Positions 8,119 to 17,562 of a DNA stretch of 64,000 nucleotides are shown here, in pieces. The stretch is taken from positions 600,996 through 664,995 of the forward strand of contig CALSSE010000017.1 in assembly GCA_943788935.1 (NCBI GenBank), read 5' to 3'. Position numbers and translations under genes: made by a program. Under the pieces are notes generated by a model, which had not been told where the DNA came from, did no database searches, and was given only the letters and a program-made list of their open reading frames with translations. This stretch comes from an uncultured bacterium. Lineage in GTDB: Bacteria > Myxococcota_A > Bradymonadia > UBA7976 > VGTA01. The first letter of the stretch is position 1, and the number at the start of each line of letters is the position of its first letter.

Positions 8119-9969
8119 ATGAAAGAACCTACTATGTTTGAAGGATTCAAAAAGCAAAAATTAGAGTTATTGGGAAACTTTAACCATGCACTTAAGTTAT
8201 CTCGCGATATTGGTGATAAGGATGTTGAAGCTCGATTGCATAATATGGTTGAACGTCTAAAAAGCCATGTTTTTAGTATTGCTGTAGCAGGTGAATTTAG
8301 TACTGGAAAGTCCACTTTAATTAATGCTTTACTCGGAGATACTATTTTACCTACAGCTCTTAAAGCATGTACTGCTGTTGTGACTAAGATTAGAGCAGTA
8401 CAGAATGAAGAACAGCCGATGATTTCTGTTCTTTACAAAAAGTCTGGACGACGAACCGCCTCCTTAGATGAACTCGGTTCAATTTTGACTTTTGATAGAG
8501 CCGATGAAGATGACGAAACACTTGAAGCTGAAATCCTTGTTCAACGAGGAACTATCTTAGATCAAGGTATCGAAATTGTTGATACGCCTGGTGTTAATGA
8601 TCCAGAAGCTCGTGGTGAACAAGTCACTCTTTCTTATTTACCCAAAGCAGATGCAATCATTTACCTGACGCATGCTGCGAGATCATTTAAGGAATCAGAG
8701 ATTACCTTTATCAAAGATAGAATTGCCCATGAAGACAGCCAAAGAGTTATTTTTGCTGTTAATGCCTGTGACTTAATTGAAGATGAAGAAGATTGGGAAG
8801 ACTTAAGAGAAAGGGGAGAAAGCGTTCTACCCGCACATTTTGCTCAAAACCCGAAGTTATTTATCAGTGCTATAAACGCCTTGGATGAAAAAAAACAAAG
8901 TGAAAGCAAGCAAAGTCAAGAATTAGAGCCTTTGGAATTTGAATTGACCCAACTTATTCTTCGAGAGCGTGGTGAAAAAGAAATCCTTCGTTATAGAGAA
9001 TTGCTACAACTGCTTATTTTACAGCTACATCGTAATTTAAACGGGCAAATTAAAGATATCAGCCTAGATCAAACCCTTCTTGAGAGAAAAGTTCATCGCT
9101 TGGGAGAAGCCATAGGGCATTTAGAAAAAGAAAAGTCTAAAGTTACTAAAACACTGCAAGATTCTTACCTTGGTTTTGATCAACTTATGTCTCAGAAAGT
9201 AAATCAAGCAATAAGTACATTAGAATCGGGTCTTGATGCTTTATCTTCCAAAAGCAAAAGTGGAGAGTCACGTAAGGATGTTAGATATTTAGCGGAACAA
9301 AATGTTTCTGACCACATGAAACGAACCCTAACTTCTTTGCAATCTGAATTACGATCAAGACAAGATCAAATATCTAAGCGCTTAAGTCAAAGTTTACAAG
9401 CCGCTCTCGGTGAGGCTGATTTAATGATTGAACCCTCTTCCTCAACTGAAATAATGCGTCTACATCATATAGACTTCAGAGATTTAGTTGTCGTAAATAC
9501 CAAGCAGGTTGAAGAAGATGTGGAAGTTCGAGAGCGTGTGCCTTTTGCAGTCACTGAAGAATCTGTGTTTATGGGAGGACTAGGGGCTATGATAGGTGCA
9601 GCAATGCTTGGTCCATTAGGCTTTTGGGCTGGAATGATGATGGGTGGTAGCTTTGGTTCAATGGGGTCTAATTATCGAACCGTCACTAAGAAAATGAGAG
9701 AGTATTTTACCGTTCAAACTGTTGAAACTCGCCAAATCGCAAGCACCTGTCGAGAAAGATTAGTCAATACTAAAGAAGTCGCTTTGCGACAGCTAGAAGA
9801 CAAAACAACTTTAGATACTCTACAAGTTTTTGATCATAAAATTGCTGAATACCGAAATACAATCAATCGACTTAACACCCCTACGAAAAATGAAGTTGAC
9901 AAGCAGGCGAGAAAGGCAGAGTTGGAAGCCCAACTACAAAACCTACTCCCACTTTTACCCCAAAGCTAA
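8119..9969 (+). CDS. Bacterial dynamin-like GTPase, 5' end lost to IS insertion
   Basis: This large GTPase of the dynamin superfamily is predicted to polymerise on and remodel membranes. G1 is GEFSTGKS (residues 58-65 from the ATG at 8119), G3 is DTPG (155-158) and a G4-like NACD is at 215-218. A long helical stalk follows, and a Gly/Met-rich hydrophobic stretch at about 485-517 (GGLGAMIGAAMLGPLGFWAG) looks like the membrane-inserting paddle of BDLPs. The frame stays open upstream of 8119 with no stop back to the IS junction at 7938 (about 60 extra codons), and no obvious ribosome site precedes 8119, so the gene is probably N-terminally truncated. The partner GTPase gene follows 25 bp downstream. 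Confidence 0.9.
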   Translation: MKEPTMFEGFKKQKLELLGNFNHALKLSRDIGDKDVEARLHNMVERLKSHVFSIAVAGEFSTGKSTLINALLGDTILPTALKACTAVVTKIRAVQNEEQPMISVLYKKSGRRTASLDELGSILTFDRADEDDETLEAEILVQRGTILDQGIEIVDTPGVNDPEARGEQVTLSYLPKADAIIYLTHAARSFKESEITFIKDRIAHEDSQRVIFAVNACDLIEDEEDWEDLRERGESVLPAHFAQNPKLFISAINALDEKKQSESKQSQELEPLEFELTQLILRERGEKEILRYRELLQLLILQLHRNLNGQIKDISLDQTLLERKVHRLGEAIGHLEKEKSKVTKTLQDSYLGFDQLMSQKVNQAISTLESGLDALSSKSKSGESRKDVRYLAEQNVSDHMKRTLTSLQSELRSRQDQISKRLSQSLQAALGEADLMIEPSSSTEIMRLHHIDFRDLVVVNTKQVEEDVEVRERVPFAVTEESVFMGGLGAMIGAAMLGPLGFWAGMMMGGSFGSMGSNYRTVTKKMREYFTVQTVETRQIASTCRERLVNTKEVALRQLEDKTTLDTLQVFDHKIAEYRNTINRLNTPTKNEVDKQARKAELEAQLQNLLPLLPQS

Positions 9970-9994
9970 AAAGAGATAAAAGGCATAGAGTATT

Positions 9995-11470
9995 ATGGAA
10001 AATCGCTCTACTTCTCGAGAAGGTAACTTTGATGAGTTGGAGTTTATAAAATCTACAAGCGAGCTTTGGCAACAAGGTGATTTATATAATGCTTGGATGA
10101 ATGTTTATAAATACACAGACGTCGACTGGATTATATTTGTTATAAAGACTCTTGAGCTAGAGCCAATGGTGATTGCAAAATCACCAAGTACAGAAGAACG
10201 TTCTAAACTCTTACGTGAGCAAATAGAAGAAGCACTCCTATCCCTAGATTCTCCAACACAGCTTGCAAGCATCAGTGAACTAAAATCTTCATTATTATCA
10301 GTATTATCTGAACTTAGTGCTGAAAATAAAAAGAATATTCCATGGCTTATCGATTCCTGCGAAACAGCATTAAGTCGTGATGTCGACAATAGCCCACTCA
10401 GTGTTGCTTTATTAGGAGAGTTTAGCAGTGGTAAATCCAGGCTTATAAACGCTTTACTTGGTGAAAAACTTCTTTCAGTCGGGCTCGTACCCGTAACAAG
10501 ATCCGTCACCAAAATCAGATATGGTATTCAAAAAGCAGTAATTCTTGAGTATGTCAATGGGCGAAAACAAGAGATACTGCTTGAGGAGCTTAGAGCCTAT
10601 ATTGACGAGAGAAAAAAATCAGAAGAAAGCGATGCAGAAGTTAAAGAGGTCGTTATTGAGTCTCCTGCAGAAATCCTAAAAAGGATTGAACTATGGGATA
10701 CACCAGGCTTTAACAGTAACAACGAGTTACATGATCAAGTGGCGACTCAGCTATTAAATGAAGCCGATGTTGTGGTCTGGGCAATGGCTGCACATCAGAT
10801 TGGTTCTAAAAGTGAATCAAAATTACTAAAGATTGCAGAAAAACTGAAAGGTCGTGTAATCGCTGTTTTAAATCAAGTTGATCGAATTGGTGATGAAATA
10901 TCGATTAAAGAACAGCTTAGTGAAGTCTACAAACATTATCAATCTTCTGTAAGCGAAGTCATACCAACCAGTGCAAAATGGATCGAATCCAATGACCAAC
11001 GAGGTAACTTAGATGGCTTTATTGCAGCCTTACAAAGAATTGGTGGCTGGAGTCGAGAAGAAAAAGAAAAATCTTTTCGATTCACCCTATTCAATGTCTA
11101 CCAAAAGTTAAAAATATATAATGACTTATGTATTGAGCAGGCTAAAGCAAAAGCTGCTACGGAACGAGATGCGCATTTAAAAGCTCAAGAGATTCTCGAT
11201 GAATGGGCAGAGATTGATAAGCATCGTCGCCTAATACATGGGGTTAAGGATGACCATACCGACCCATGGTTTAAAAAGAATCAAGCTAATTCACCACGTC
11301 TGACAAAAGCTTATGAGGCTTTATTTAATCTGTCTATTTCAGAGGTAGAATATTGTTGGCAAGGTAGCAGGCAAATATTTTTGTCACACAAAAACATGCA
11401 CTTAGCCCTCAGGAATAAACTATTTACTAAAATACGCGCAACAACGCTCACTTTTTGGAGAGGGATATAA
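9995..11470 (+). CDS. Second dynamin-like GTPase, probably truncated at C-terminus
   Basis: This 491-aa GTPase has G1 GEFSSGKS (141-148), a Thr-containing switch I region (PVTRSVTKIRY), G3 DTPG (235-238) and G4 NQVD (293-296). The GTPase domain is preceded by about 130 residues of helical sequence. No hydrophobic paddle is visible. It is shorter than typical BDLPs, and the composition shifts sharply near 11460 where GC-richer RAYT sequence begins, so the last residues (about from TKIRATTLTF) may come from the junction. It lies 25 bp after the first GTPase gene. Paired, non-identical dynamins that hetero-assemble are known (for example LeoA with LeoB/LeoC), which suggests the two proteins act together. 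Confidence 0.85.
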   Translation: MENRSTSREGNFDELEFIKSTSELWQQGDLYNAWMNVYKYTDVDWIIFVIKTLELEPMVIAKSPSTEERSKLLREQIEEALLSLDSPTQLASISELKSSLLSVLSELSAENKKNIPWLIDSCETALSRDVDNSPLSVALLGEFSSGKSRLINALLGEKLLSVGLVPVTRSVTKIRYGIQKAVILEYVNGRKQEILLEELRAYIDERKKSEESDAEVKEVVIESPAEILKRIELWDTPGFNSNNELHDQVATQLLNEADVVVWAMAAHQIGSKSESKLLKIAEKLKGRVIAVLNQVDRIGDEISIKEQLSEVYKHYQSSVSEVIPTSAKWIESNDQRGNLDGFIAALQRIGGWSREEKEKSFRFTLFNVYQKLKIYNDLCIEQAKAKAATERDAHLKAQEILDEWAEIDKHRRLIHGVKDDHTDPWFKKNQANSPRLTKAYEALFNLSISEVEYCWQGSRQIFLSHKNMHLALRNKLFTKIRATTLTFWRGI

Positions 11471-11499
11471 GTAGACATTCTGACCTTAAGGAGCACCTT

Positions 11500-12450
11500 A
11501 TGCCTCACCACTTGCGCTACCAATCACAGACCTGGGCGACTCATCACATCACCTCGCGATGTCTCCAAGGATTCGCCTTTCTCAAGCCTACAAAAGAGAT
11601 CAACGCCATCATTAGTGGGGTGTTATGTTACTCTCTCAACAGCTATAAGCAGGTCATCGAACTGCACCACTATGCCTTCTTGAGCAACCACTTTCACCTA
11701 CTAATCAGCGCCGCTAAAACGGAGCATATGTCGAAGTTCTTGGGTCACTTCAAGGGTAACCTAGCTCGGGAACTTGGGCGAGTTCATGACTGGCACGGGA
11801 CTCTATGGCAGAAGCGCTTCTCAAGTGAAGAGATCCTCGATGAAGGAGGACTAGAAGAGATCTTTAAGTATATCACACAGAACTCAGTTAAGGAGGGCTT
11901 GGTGGATCACCCGAGAGAGTGGTCGGGTGTTCATGGCTATCATCAGCTGGTCGAAGGCAAAAATCTTGTCGGTGATTGGCTCAACCGAACAAAGCTCTAC
12001 GTTGCTCACAAACGCGCCAACGCCAGAGGTGATGTGGTCAATGAGTGGGACTATACCACCGAATACAAAGCGAACCTTACAGCGCCACAAATGTGGCGTG
12101 ATGACAACGAAGAGGAGTACCGAGCGCGATGTCAGAGACTCTGTGACACAGCGATTGAAGAGGCGTTAGCGAACAGAGAGAAGCCGGCCATGGGGATGGC
12201 CAAGGTAATGGGTCAAGAGACCTACAAAGCCCGATTCACCAAGCGCAGCTCACGCCCTCTCTGTCGGACAAAGTGTATTGAGCGGCTGAAGGCGTTCAAG
12301 GAAGCATATTACGCATTTAAGGCACAGTTTCAGGAAGCCTCGGCGACCTTGAGAGAGGCGGTCGCGAATGGGATTGAAAACATCTGCGTTCGCTTCCCAG
12401 AGGGTGGCGTTCCGCTCTTCGGTGGATGTTCATTCGAATCTGCTATATGA
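11500..12450 (+). CDS. REP-associated tyrosine transposase (RAYT, Y1_Tnp/HUH)
   Basis: This 316-aa protein has the HUH motif in LSNHFHLLI (His64-Phe-His66) and the catalytic Tyr probably at 124 in IFKYITQNSV, the arrangement of TnpA-REP single-strand nucleases. I chose the ATG at 11500 because TAAGGAG (11487-11493) sits 6 bp upstream; an in-frame ATG at 11455 lacks such a site and lies inside the GTPase gene. The region after motif Y (about 170 residues) is longer than in minimal RAYTs. I see no REP palindromes immediately around it. A 42-bp remnant of a related gene occurs at 35042. Confidence 0.88.
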   Translation: MPHHLRYQSQTWATHHITSRCLQGFAFLKPTKEINAIISGVLCYSLNSYKQVIELHHYAFLSNHFHLLISAAKTEHMSKFLGHFKGNLARELGRVHDWHGTLWQKRFSSEEILDEGGLEEIFKYITQNSVKEGLVDHPREWSGVHGYHQLVEGKNLVGDWLNRTKLYVAHKRANARGDVVNEWDYTTEYKANLTAPQMWRDDNEEEYRARCQRLCDTAIEEALANREKPAMGMAKVMGQETYKARFTKRSSRPLCRTKCIERLKAFKEAYYAFKAQFQEASATLREAVANGIENICVRFPEGGVPLFGGCSFESAI

Positions 12451-12618
12451 TGTCAACTCGCGTCTGTCGGAGCCCCATTGCCACCAGAGTCTGCTGTTTA
12501 ACTGTATAGGAGCTTACATGTTGACGTGATGTATGCCTTCGCTCTTTTGGGCTTAGGAGAGGAGAGGTGTGCCTGATTGAATCAGTACTAGAGATCTAAG
12601 CGGTTATTATGTTTGGTT

Positions 12619-13605
12619 TTAATAGTTGGCTGTTACCTTGTTTAAGTTAACCAACTCGCATCGAGGTCGACCTAGTGATCGAAAGTGATTCAGAATATTG
12701 CATGCGAGAACAGACTCCACCTGTTGAGAAGCTTCTCCTCTCGCTCTGAGTTGATCACCAAGCAATGTTTTGTATCTAAAGAACATATTTTCTACAGCGC
12801 TTTGATGGTAATAGCCTGATGTTCTTCTCCAGACTAATACACCATCTTCTTTAATGGACTTAACATGTACATCTCTTTGTCTTAAAGCAGCCTGATTAGA
12901 TGCTGAGATCACTGCGTCTGTTCGGGGATGAATCAGCAGTTTTAGATCGGTTGAGCCACGATCAATGGCTGCTTGATATACATCGATTTGATCATATGCC
13001 TTATCAGCTGTGAGCGCGTTAATAGAGCCCGCTTGCTTAATCAAGTCTGGAGCGATGCTTCCATCAGGTACTCGTTCATCTGTGAGGTGACTCGCTACGA
13101 TCAATCCGTCACTCACTCCAATGTGGAGTTTACGCCAACCTCGGCGTTTTCGTTTACCATGCTTATGTCGCGTCCAACGGCCCTCACCGTGGATCGATAA
13201 CCCTGTGCTGTCGATCACTAAATCTATCGGTCCTGTCATACTACCCATCCGCTTCAGTTTGATATTGAGTGTGTGATTTCGGCGAGATAGCGTCGTGTGA
13301 TCTGGAACCGATAGATCCAAGTTCATCAGCTTAAATAAAGACCTCAAGAGACCTTCAGTTTGACGAAGCGGTAGCTTGAAGATCAACCTTAACGAGAGCG
13401 CGGTTTCAATGGCCAGATCTGAGTAGAGTCTTGGTCGTCCAAAAGCCTGTTCTGGACAATCATTCCATGATTGGAGTACCTCCTCAGAGAGCCATAAAGT
13501 GATGTCTCCGCGGTTAACTAAAGATCGATCGTATGAGCTCCAGTTGGTTACTTTGTACTTCTTTTTATATCTTGGGTGACGGTATCGCTGATGTGGTTGA
13601 GTCAT
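12619..13605 (-). CDS. IS903-type transposase (type B), altered C-terminus
   Basis: This DDE transposase of the IS5/IS903 group carries VIDSTGLSIHGEGRW (first Asp), LTADKAYDQ (second Asp) and AVENMFFRYK (Glu). The start at 13605 (MTQPHQRYRH) follows AAGGAG with 5-bp spacing, which is better than the upstream ATG at 13629. Because the end of the element is deleted, the last nine residues (NLNKVTANY) come from neighbouring DNA. The catalytic core is complete, but the element could not be mobilised with one end missing. Confidence 0.9.
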   Translation of the reverse strand: MTQPHQRYRHPRYKKKYKVTNWSSYDRSLVNRGDITLWLSEEVLQSWNDCPEQAFGRPRLYSDLAIETALSLRLIFKLPLRQTEGLLRSLFKLMNLDLSVPDHTTLSRRNHTLNIKLKRMGSMTGPIDLVIDSTGLSIHGEGRWTRHKHGKRKRRGWRKLHIGVSDGLIVASHLTDERVPDGSIAPDLIKQAGSINALTADKAYDQIDVYQAAIDRGSTDLKLLIHPRTDAVISASNQAALRQRDVHVKSIKEDGVLVWRRTSGYYHQSAVENMFFRYKTLLGDQLRARGEASQQVESVLACNILNHFRSLGRPRCELVNLNKVTANY

Positions 13606-13684
13606 AAGTACTCCTTCAATCCACATCATACTTCATTTGAAGACTATTGCTCCCCCTTCATCTGAAGACTATTGCACCAAGGCC
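12648..13684 (-). mobile_element. IS903-type element, type B, copy 1 (one end deleted)
   Basis: The high-coordinate end GGCCTTGGTGCAATAGTC (reverse complement) is present. The opposite end seen in other copies (ggccttggtgcataagtc...) is missing: similarity begins at about 12648 inside the 3' part of the element. As a result the transposase frame reads past its usual ...CELVT end into flanking DNA. The right end carries a partial duplication of its own terminal 24 bp (TGAAGACTATTGC twice), also present in the copy at 28036. Confidence 0.88.
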
Positions 13685-14022
13685 GCAGTGTAACACAATA
13701 TCATCAGCATATCTCTCAAAGGGAATGTTTGGATATAATCTTCTCATCCACTCATCGAATGCATAATGCATAAATAGATTTGCTAATAATGGACTGATTA
13801 CACTGCCTTGAGGTGAGCCTCTTTCAGGATAGACCAGGCTTTCTTCTGTCGTTTTGATTGGAGCTTTGAGCCACCTTTCAATATACATGAGAATCCATGG
13901 TGTTTTACAATGAAATCGGACGGCTTTCATCATGAGTTCATGGTTCAAGTTATCAAAGAAGCCTTTGATGTCTAAATCCACTGCCCATGGTGATCGCCAA
14001 CACCTCTTTTTGGCTGTTTGGA
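13685..14022 (-). pseudogene. Internal fragment of group II intron reverse transcriptase
   Basis: This 338-bp piece encodes the palm part of a group II intron RT (DLDIKGFFDN, RGSPQGSVISPLLANLF, ERYADDIVLHC). It is essentially identical to the intron at 45397-48719. It is cut on one side by IS type B (13684) and on the other by IS type C (14023). It retains the uninterrupted sequence ...GTTTTACAATGAAATCGG into which the IS4-type element has inserted in the other copy, so it serves as the empty-site reference. Confidence 0.92.
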
Positions 14023-15111
14023 GGCTTTGTTGCATAAATAAAAATACATCTAATCAATGACTTAGACAACACCGGTCTTTTGATGTGGTCTTCATGCAAC
14101 CAGCGTCACTTTGAGGGCTACCTAACAATCTAAATTGATTAAGAATATTGCAAGCGATGACAGACTCTACCCTTCGAGAATCCTCATTTCTCGCTCTTAG
14201 CTCATCTCCAATCAGTTTTTTATATCGAAAGAACATATTTTCAACCTCACTTTGACGGTAGTAACCAGATGTTCTTCTCCAGGCTAAGGCACCGTCTTGG
14301 TTGATGGACTTAATATGTTGATTTCGCTGTCTGAGTGCAGCTTCATCCGTAGCTGAAATGACTGCATTAGCTCTTGGGTGAATGTTGATTTGACCATGAT
14401 CTTTGAGGGCATCATTTGCAGCTTCATATACACGACTTTGGTCATATGCTTTGTCGGCTGTAATCGAATCTATTCGTCCAACTTGATGGATTAAGTTGGG
14501 TGCGATTTCACCATCAGTTTTTTGATATTCACTAAGGAGATTTGCCACGATGAACCCGTTGCTCGATCCTAAGTGTAATTTTCGCCACCCACGACGTTTT
14601 CTTTTACCATGTTTATCTCTTGTCCAGCGACCTTCACCATGAATCACAAGGCCGGTACTGTCGATGACTAAATCGACTCTTCCACTCGGCTTTCCTATCC
14701 TTTTAAGCTTAGTTTTTAATGTACTATTTCTTCGTGATAGAGTCGTGTGATCCGGCACATTTAACCCAACATTCATCAGACCGAAGATAGACTTTAAAAA
14801 GCCCTCAGTTTGTCTAAGTGGTAGCTTAAACAGGAGCCGTAAAGTAAGTGCCGTTTCAATGGCTAGATCTGAGTATAATTTAGGTCTACCCATTCTCTGA
14901 CTTAGGTCGCTATTCCAAGATTGAATCACGTCTTCTGAAAGCCATAAGGTAAGGTCTCCACGGTTGATTAAAGATCGCTCATAAGACCGCCAGTTGTGTA
15001 TTTTATATTTCTTTCGGTACTTGGGATGTCTGTTACGGTGGTGTGGCTGAGTCATGTGTTTACTCCTCAGCACTCATCTTATATTATTCGATAGACTTAT
15101 GCACCAACGCC
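14023..15111 (-). mobile_element. IS903-type element, type C, copy 2
   Basis: A 1089-bp element with both ends (ggctttgttgcataa and the reverse complement of gcaccaacgcc). It sits in the group II intron RT fragment on the low side and a membrane-protein remnant on the high side. The flanking 9-mers ctgtttgga and ttcctttcg do not match. Confidence 0.92.
14054..15055 (-). CDS. IS903-type transposase (type C), frameshifted at extreme C-terminus
   Basis: Full-length DDE transposase; the start at 15055 (MTQPHHRNRH) follows GAGGAG with 7-bp spacing. Compared with sister copies that end ...SPQSTLVA, this one has an extra base near codon 320 and reads ...SPQSDAGCMKTTSKD before stopping at 14054. Catalytic residues are intact. 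The copies differ from one another by several percent, so the family has been amplified over some time. Confidence 0.9.
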   Translation of the reverse strand: MTQPHHRNRHPKYRKKYKIHNWRSYERSLINRGDLTLWLSEDVIQSWNSDLSQRMGRPKLYSDLAIETALTLRLLFKLPLRQTEGFLKSIFGLMNVGLNVPDHTTLSRRNSTLKTKLKRIGKPSGRVDLVIDSTGLVIHGEGRWTRDKHGKRKRRGWRKLHLGSSNGFIVANLLSEYQKTDGEIAPNLIHQVGRIDSITADKAYDQSRVYEAANDALKDHGQINIHPRANAVISATDEAALRQRNQHIKSINQDGALAWRRTSGYYRQSEVENMFFRYKKLIGDELRARNEDSRRVESVIACNILNQFRLLGSPQSDAGCMKTTSKDRCCLSH

Positions 15112-15231
15112 TTCCTTTCGTTTGGTTTTTTAATGGAACTTTTGGGAACTGAATGGAGTATGTATTTCCTTGTGGTTGGTGGAGTGTGGGAAATTATTTT
15201 TGCTTTTAGATTAATACTAAGGGTCGAATAA
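15112..15231 (+). pseudogene. C-terminal remnant of a membrane protein
   Basis: Directly after the IS end the plus strand is open for 39 codons to a TAA at 15231. It has one hydrophobic segment (WSMYFLVVGGVWEIIFAF), resembling the last TM helix of a DUF4386-like membrane protein. The 5' part is missing. Assignment is tentative. Confidence 0.4.
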
Positions 15232-15307
15232 AATAGAGAGGTGGATCCATGGGGATACAGGTCTGAAAAAAACTTGACGAGATCTTCTTTGAAAACAGGA
15301 AAAAGTT

Positions 15308-16501
15308 TCAGGGAAGATCTGGAGACCATCTCGCTAACTCTTCACGTAAAATAAACTGACCTGCTGATTCCAAAGAATCAATTTTATGTCCATAGGTCCG
15401 TCCTCGAGCTTCAAGACGATTGGGTTCTGGTTGATTGACCCACCAAAGGACGACTCGTCCATTGCAGCTACTCCATTGGGTTAAACCAATTCGCTCGGTT
15501 TCCTCTCCTCTTTGCATCAGTTGACACACTTTAAGACTTCTTACTTCTTCATGAGCTCGCTTTTCATTCATAACATGATCTTGTGAACGTTCATACACAT
15601 CTGGATTCGATACACTGATAGTCCAATTGGGGTTTTCATTCACACCAATCGTTCGATCTTCACTCCCAATGATTGCCCAATAAGGAGCATTTCCCAGGCA
15701 TTCTATGGGAGTCCCCTCTGGATATTCTGGATCATAGGAGGTCGATGGGGGACCAGATACACCCACATACAGTGAATAGAGTTCAGGAGCCTCACACCAA
15801 ACTCGATGGGTCATCATTCCCCCATTGGAGTGCCCTGACAAAACTAAAGGAATTCCACTCCAATTTGATCGAATCCATGTGGAAAGATCATTTAAGAAAA
15901 GAAGGTCATCGGTACCCGAAAGCATAACATGATTACTCCAAGTGGGTATGCTTAAGCCTTCACCTTCAATGGCTTGCCCTTGTGGAATAATCCATGCAAT
16001 CCCAAGTGAATTGATTTGATCCTGATGGATTTGATTGTCTGTCCTTAGACCTAACTTTTCTGCAATTGATTCTTTACTGCCCAGTCCTCCATGTAAAAAG
16101 ACAACCACTCGACTTGGAGGTGTATTAGGAAGATAGACATCAAACCGGTGAGGATGTTCTCTTTGGAAGAGAGTCTCATCTAAGCTTTGATTTGCATGAA
16201 CACCACCTAAAGCAAGGGGAGGATGCAGAGGTGCACTTACATCCAAATCTTGCAGACTTATATCTTGCAGACTTATATCTTGCAGACTTATATCTTGCAG
16301 ACTTATATCTTGCAGACTCATATCTTGAGTCTCTTCCACTCTTAAATCTTCTCTAAGTCCCAAATCTGCCACTCTTCCTTCCCTTCCTCCTTGAATCTCC
16401 ATAGAGAGATATGAATCTTGATCTCTTGATTTCTGAGAGTATGGATCTTCTGTACACGATACATTAATAAGTAGAATTAAGAATAAGCTCATTTTTAGCA
16501 T
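15308..16501 (-). CDS. Lipoprotein alpha/beta-hydrolase, PHB depolymerase/feruloyl-esterase-like
   Basis: This 397-aa protein has a lipobox LINVSC (Cys16), so it is predicted to be membrane-anchored outside the cytoplasm. A linker follows with five perfect or near-perfect SLQDI units (about residues 62-86, encoded by 15-nt direct repeats). The catalytic domain begins near 115 with VVVFLHGGLG (oxyanion region). The nucleophile is Ser225 in GHSNGG and the catalytic His is probably in YGHKID near 371. This is the Esterase_PHB/LpqC fold that hydrolyses polyesters or feruloyl esters. It points away from the IS copy at 14023. Substrate is unknown. Confidence 0.85.
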   Translation of the reverse strand: MLKMSLFLILLINVSCTEDPYSQKSRDQDSYLSMEIQGGREGRVADLGLREDLRVEETQDMSLQDISLQDISLQDISLQDISLQDLDVSAPLHPPLALGGVHANQSLDETLFQREHPHRFDVYLPNTPPSRVVVFLHGGLGSKESIAEKLGLRTDNQIHQDQINSLGIAWIIPQGQAIEGEGLSIPTWSNHVMLSGTDDLLFLNDLSTWIRSNWSGIPLVLSGHSNGGMMTHRVWCEAPELYSLYVGVSGPPSTSYDPEYPEGTPIECLGNAPYWAIIGSEDRTIGVNENPNWTISVSNPDVYERSQDHVMNEKRAHEEVRSLKVCQLMQRGEETERIGLTQWSSCNGRVVLWWVNQPEPNRLEARGRTYGHKIDSLESAGQFILREELARWSPDLP

Positions 16502-16806
16502 TGTTTCATCTTTCTCAGCACCCCTCGAAGGAATTTAAATTAAGTAAAATCAAACACTTGTATTTTTTCGTAGTGAAATGAGGACTTGCAACACTATATA
16601 ACAACTTTCACGTGAAAACCACATTTTCAGTATTAGTCCGATTCCTTCTTTAAATTAGAAAGCTGTTAAAAATGAAGATGATGAGTGGTCTGGCTTCGTA
16701 GCTCTATTTACCAATGTTGTTAAGGTAACTGCGGAAAGTAAAGTACACACTCAAAAGAGCTTATGTATGATTCATTGTCTGATCTGCACCTTTATAGTTA
16801 ACTCTA
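16502..16806. other. Intergenic region without recognisable gene
   Basis: About 300 bp of moderately AT-rich sequence between the esterase and the truncated secreted protein. It should contain the esterase promoter (transcription towards lower coordinates). I see no RNA gene, repeat or convincing ORF. Confidence 0.5.
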
Positions 16807-17562
16807 CTATTGAAGTTCAATTTTTAAGTCTGTACCTGCAGGAAGGGAGTCTTGTAAAACGATTTGTGCTGGACATCGTACATAATTTGAATGAACTTCA
16901 AGAGTCCATTGAGTTGCTTCCAAAATCGACTCAGAACCGACCGCACCACATTGTCCCCCCTCTTCTTGATCAAGAGCACATCGAGTGCTCACTTGAATGT
17001 TTTGAGCAGTCACTTGGCTTAGATCTTCTGTTGTAATGGAAGCGCTTGGAAACATACAATATCCCTTAGAAAGTTGACTTAACTTTTGAGTGGTTTCTTG
17101 TAAGGGAGAGTCCAATGTTTCTTGTGTAATATGAATACAAGATTGATCTTCTTGAGCGATTAATTGTCCTGTTGTTTCATCGATCATCGGTTCACTTCCA
17201 GAACGACACCCTAAACCGTTTATGTCTAAAGCATCTGCCAGTTCTAAATAACGTGTTCCTGAGTAGGCTTTAATTTCTAAAGCCTCATTTTCATAAGAGG
17301 ATAAAACGCTTTGGATATTCTGACATACCCCATTAGGACAGCATTCTTCTTGACCAATAAAGTAGTCTTCACAAAAAGAAGAAGGAGGAGGTGTATCTTC
17401 AGAGGAGCAATATCGATGTTGATTTTGTTCTTCTGTATAGGATCTAAAACCAACAATCGGAACCACTAAAAGTTGATCAAGAGGCCGTTTTTTAAGTCCA
17501 TGTAAAAAGGAAACATACTCATGAATGGGTGTAAGTTGATCTTGTTGCCAGTCACACTCTAT
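16807..17562 (-). pseudogene. Truncated secreted Cys-containing protein, possibly VWA-type
   Basis: The minus-strand frame is open from the IS boundary at 17562 (ECDWQQDQLTPIHEYVSFLHGLKK) through to the stop at 16807, about 251 codons. The N-terminus and promoter are cut off by the IS5-type copy at 17563. It has many cysteines (CSSEDTPPPSSFCEDYF, EECCPNGVCQ). The pattern 'DQLTPIHEYVSFLHGLK...LLVVPIVGF' resembles the end of a secreted von Willebrand A-like domain found in Myxococcota-type proteins. That family assignment is from memory of pattern, not a search. Confidence 0.6.

Noticed and set aside
13658..14035. A 125-codon reverse transcriptase frame that looks complete
   Set aside because: Its first and last residues come from flanking IS ends; it is an internal fragment of the intron RT.
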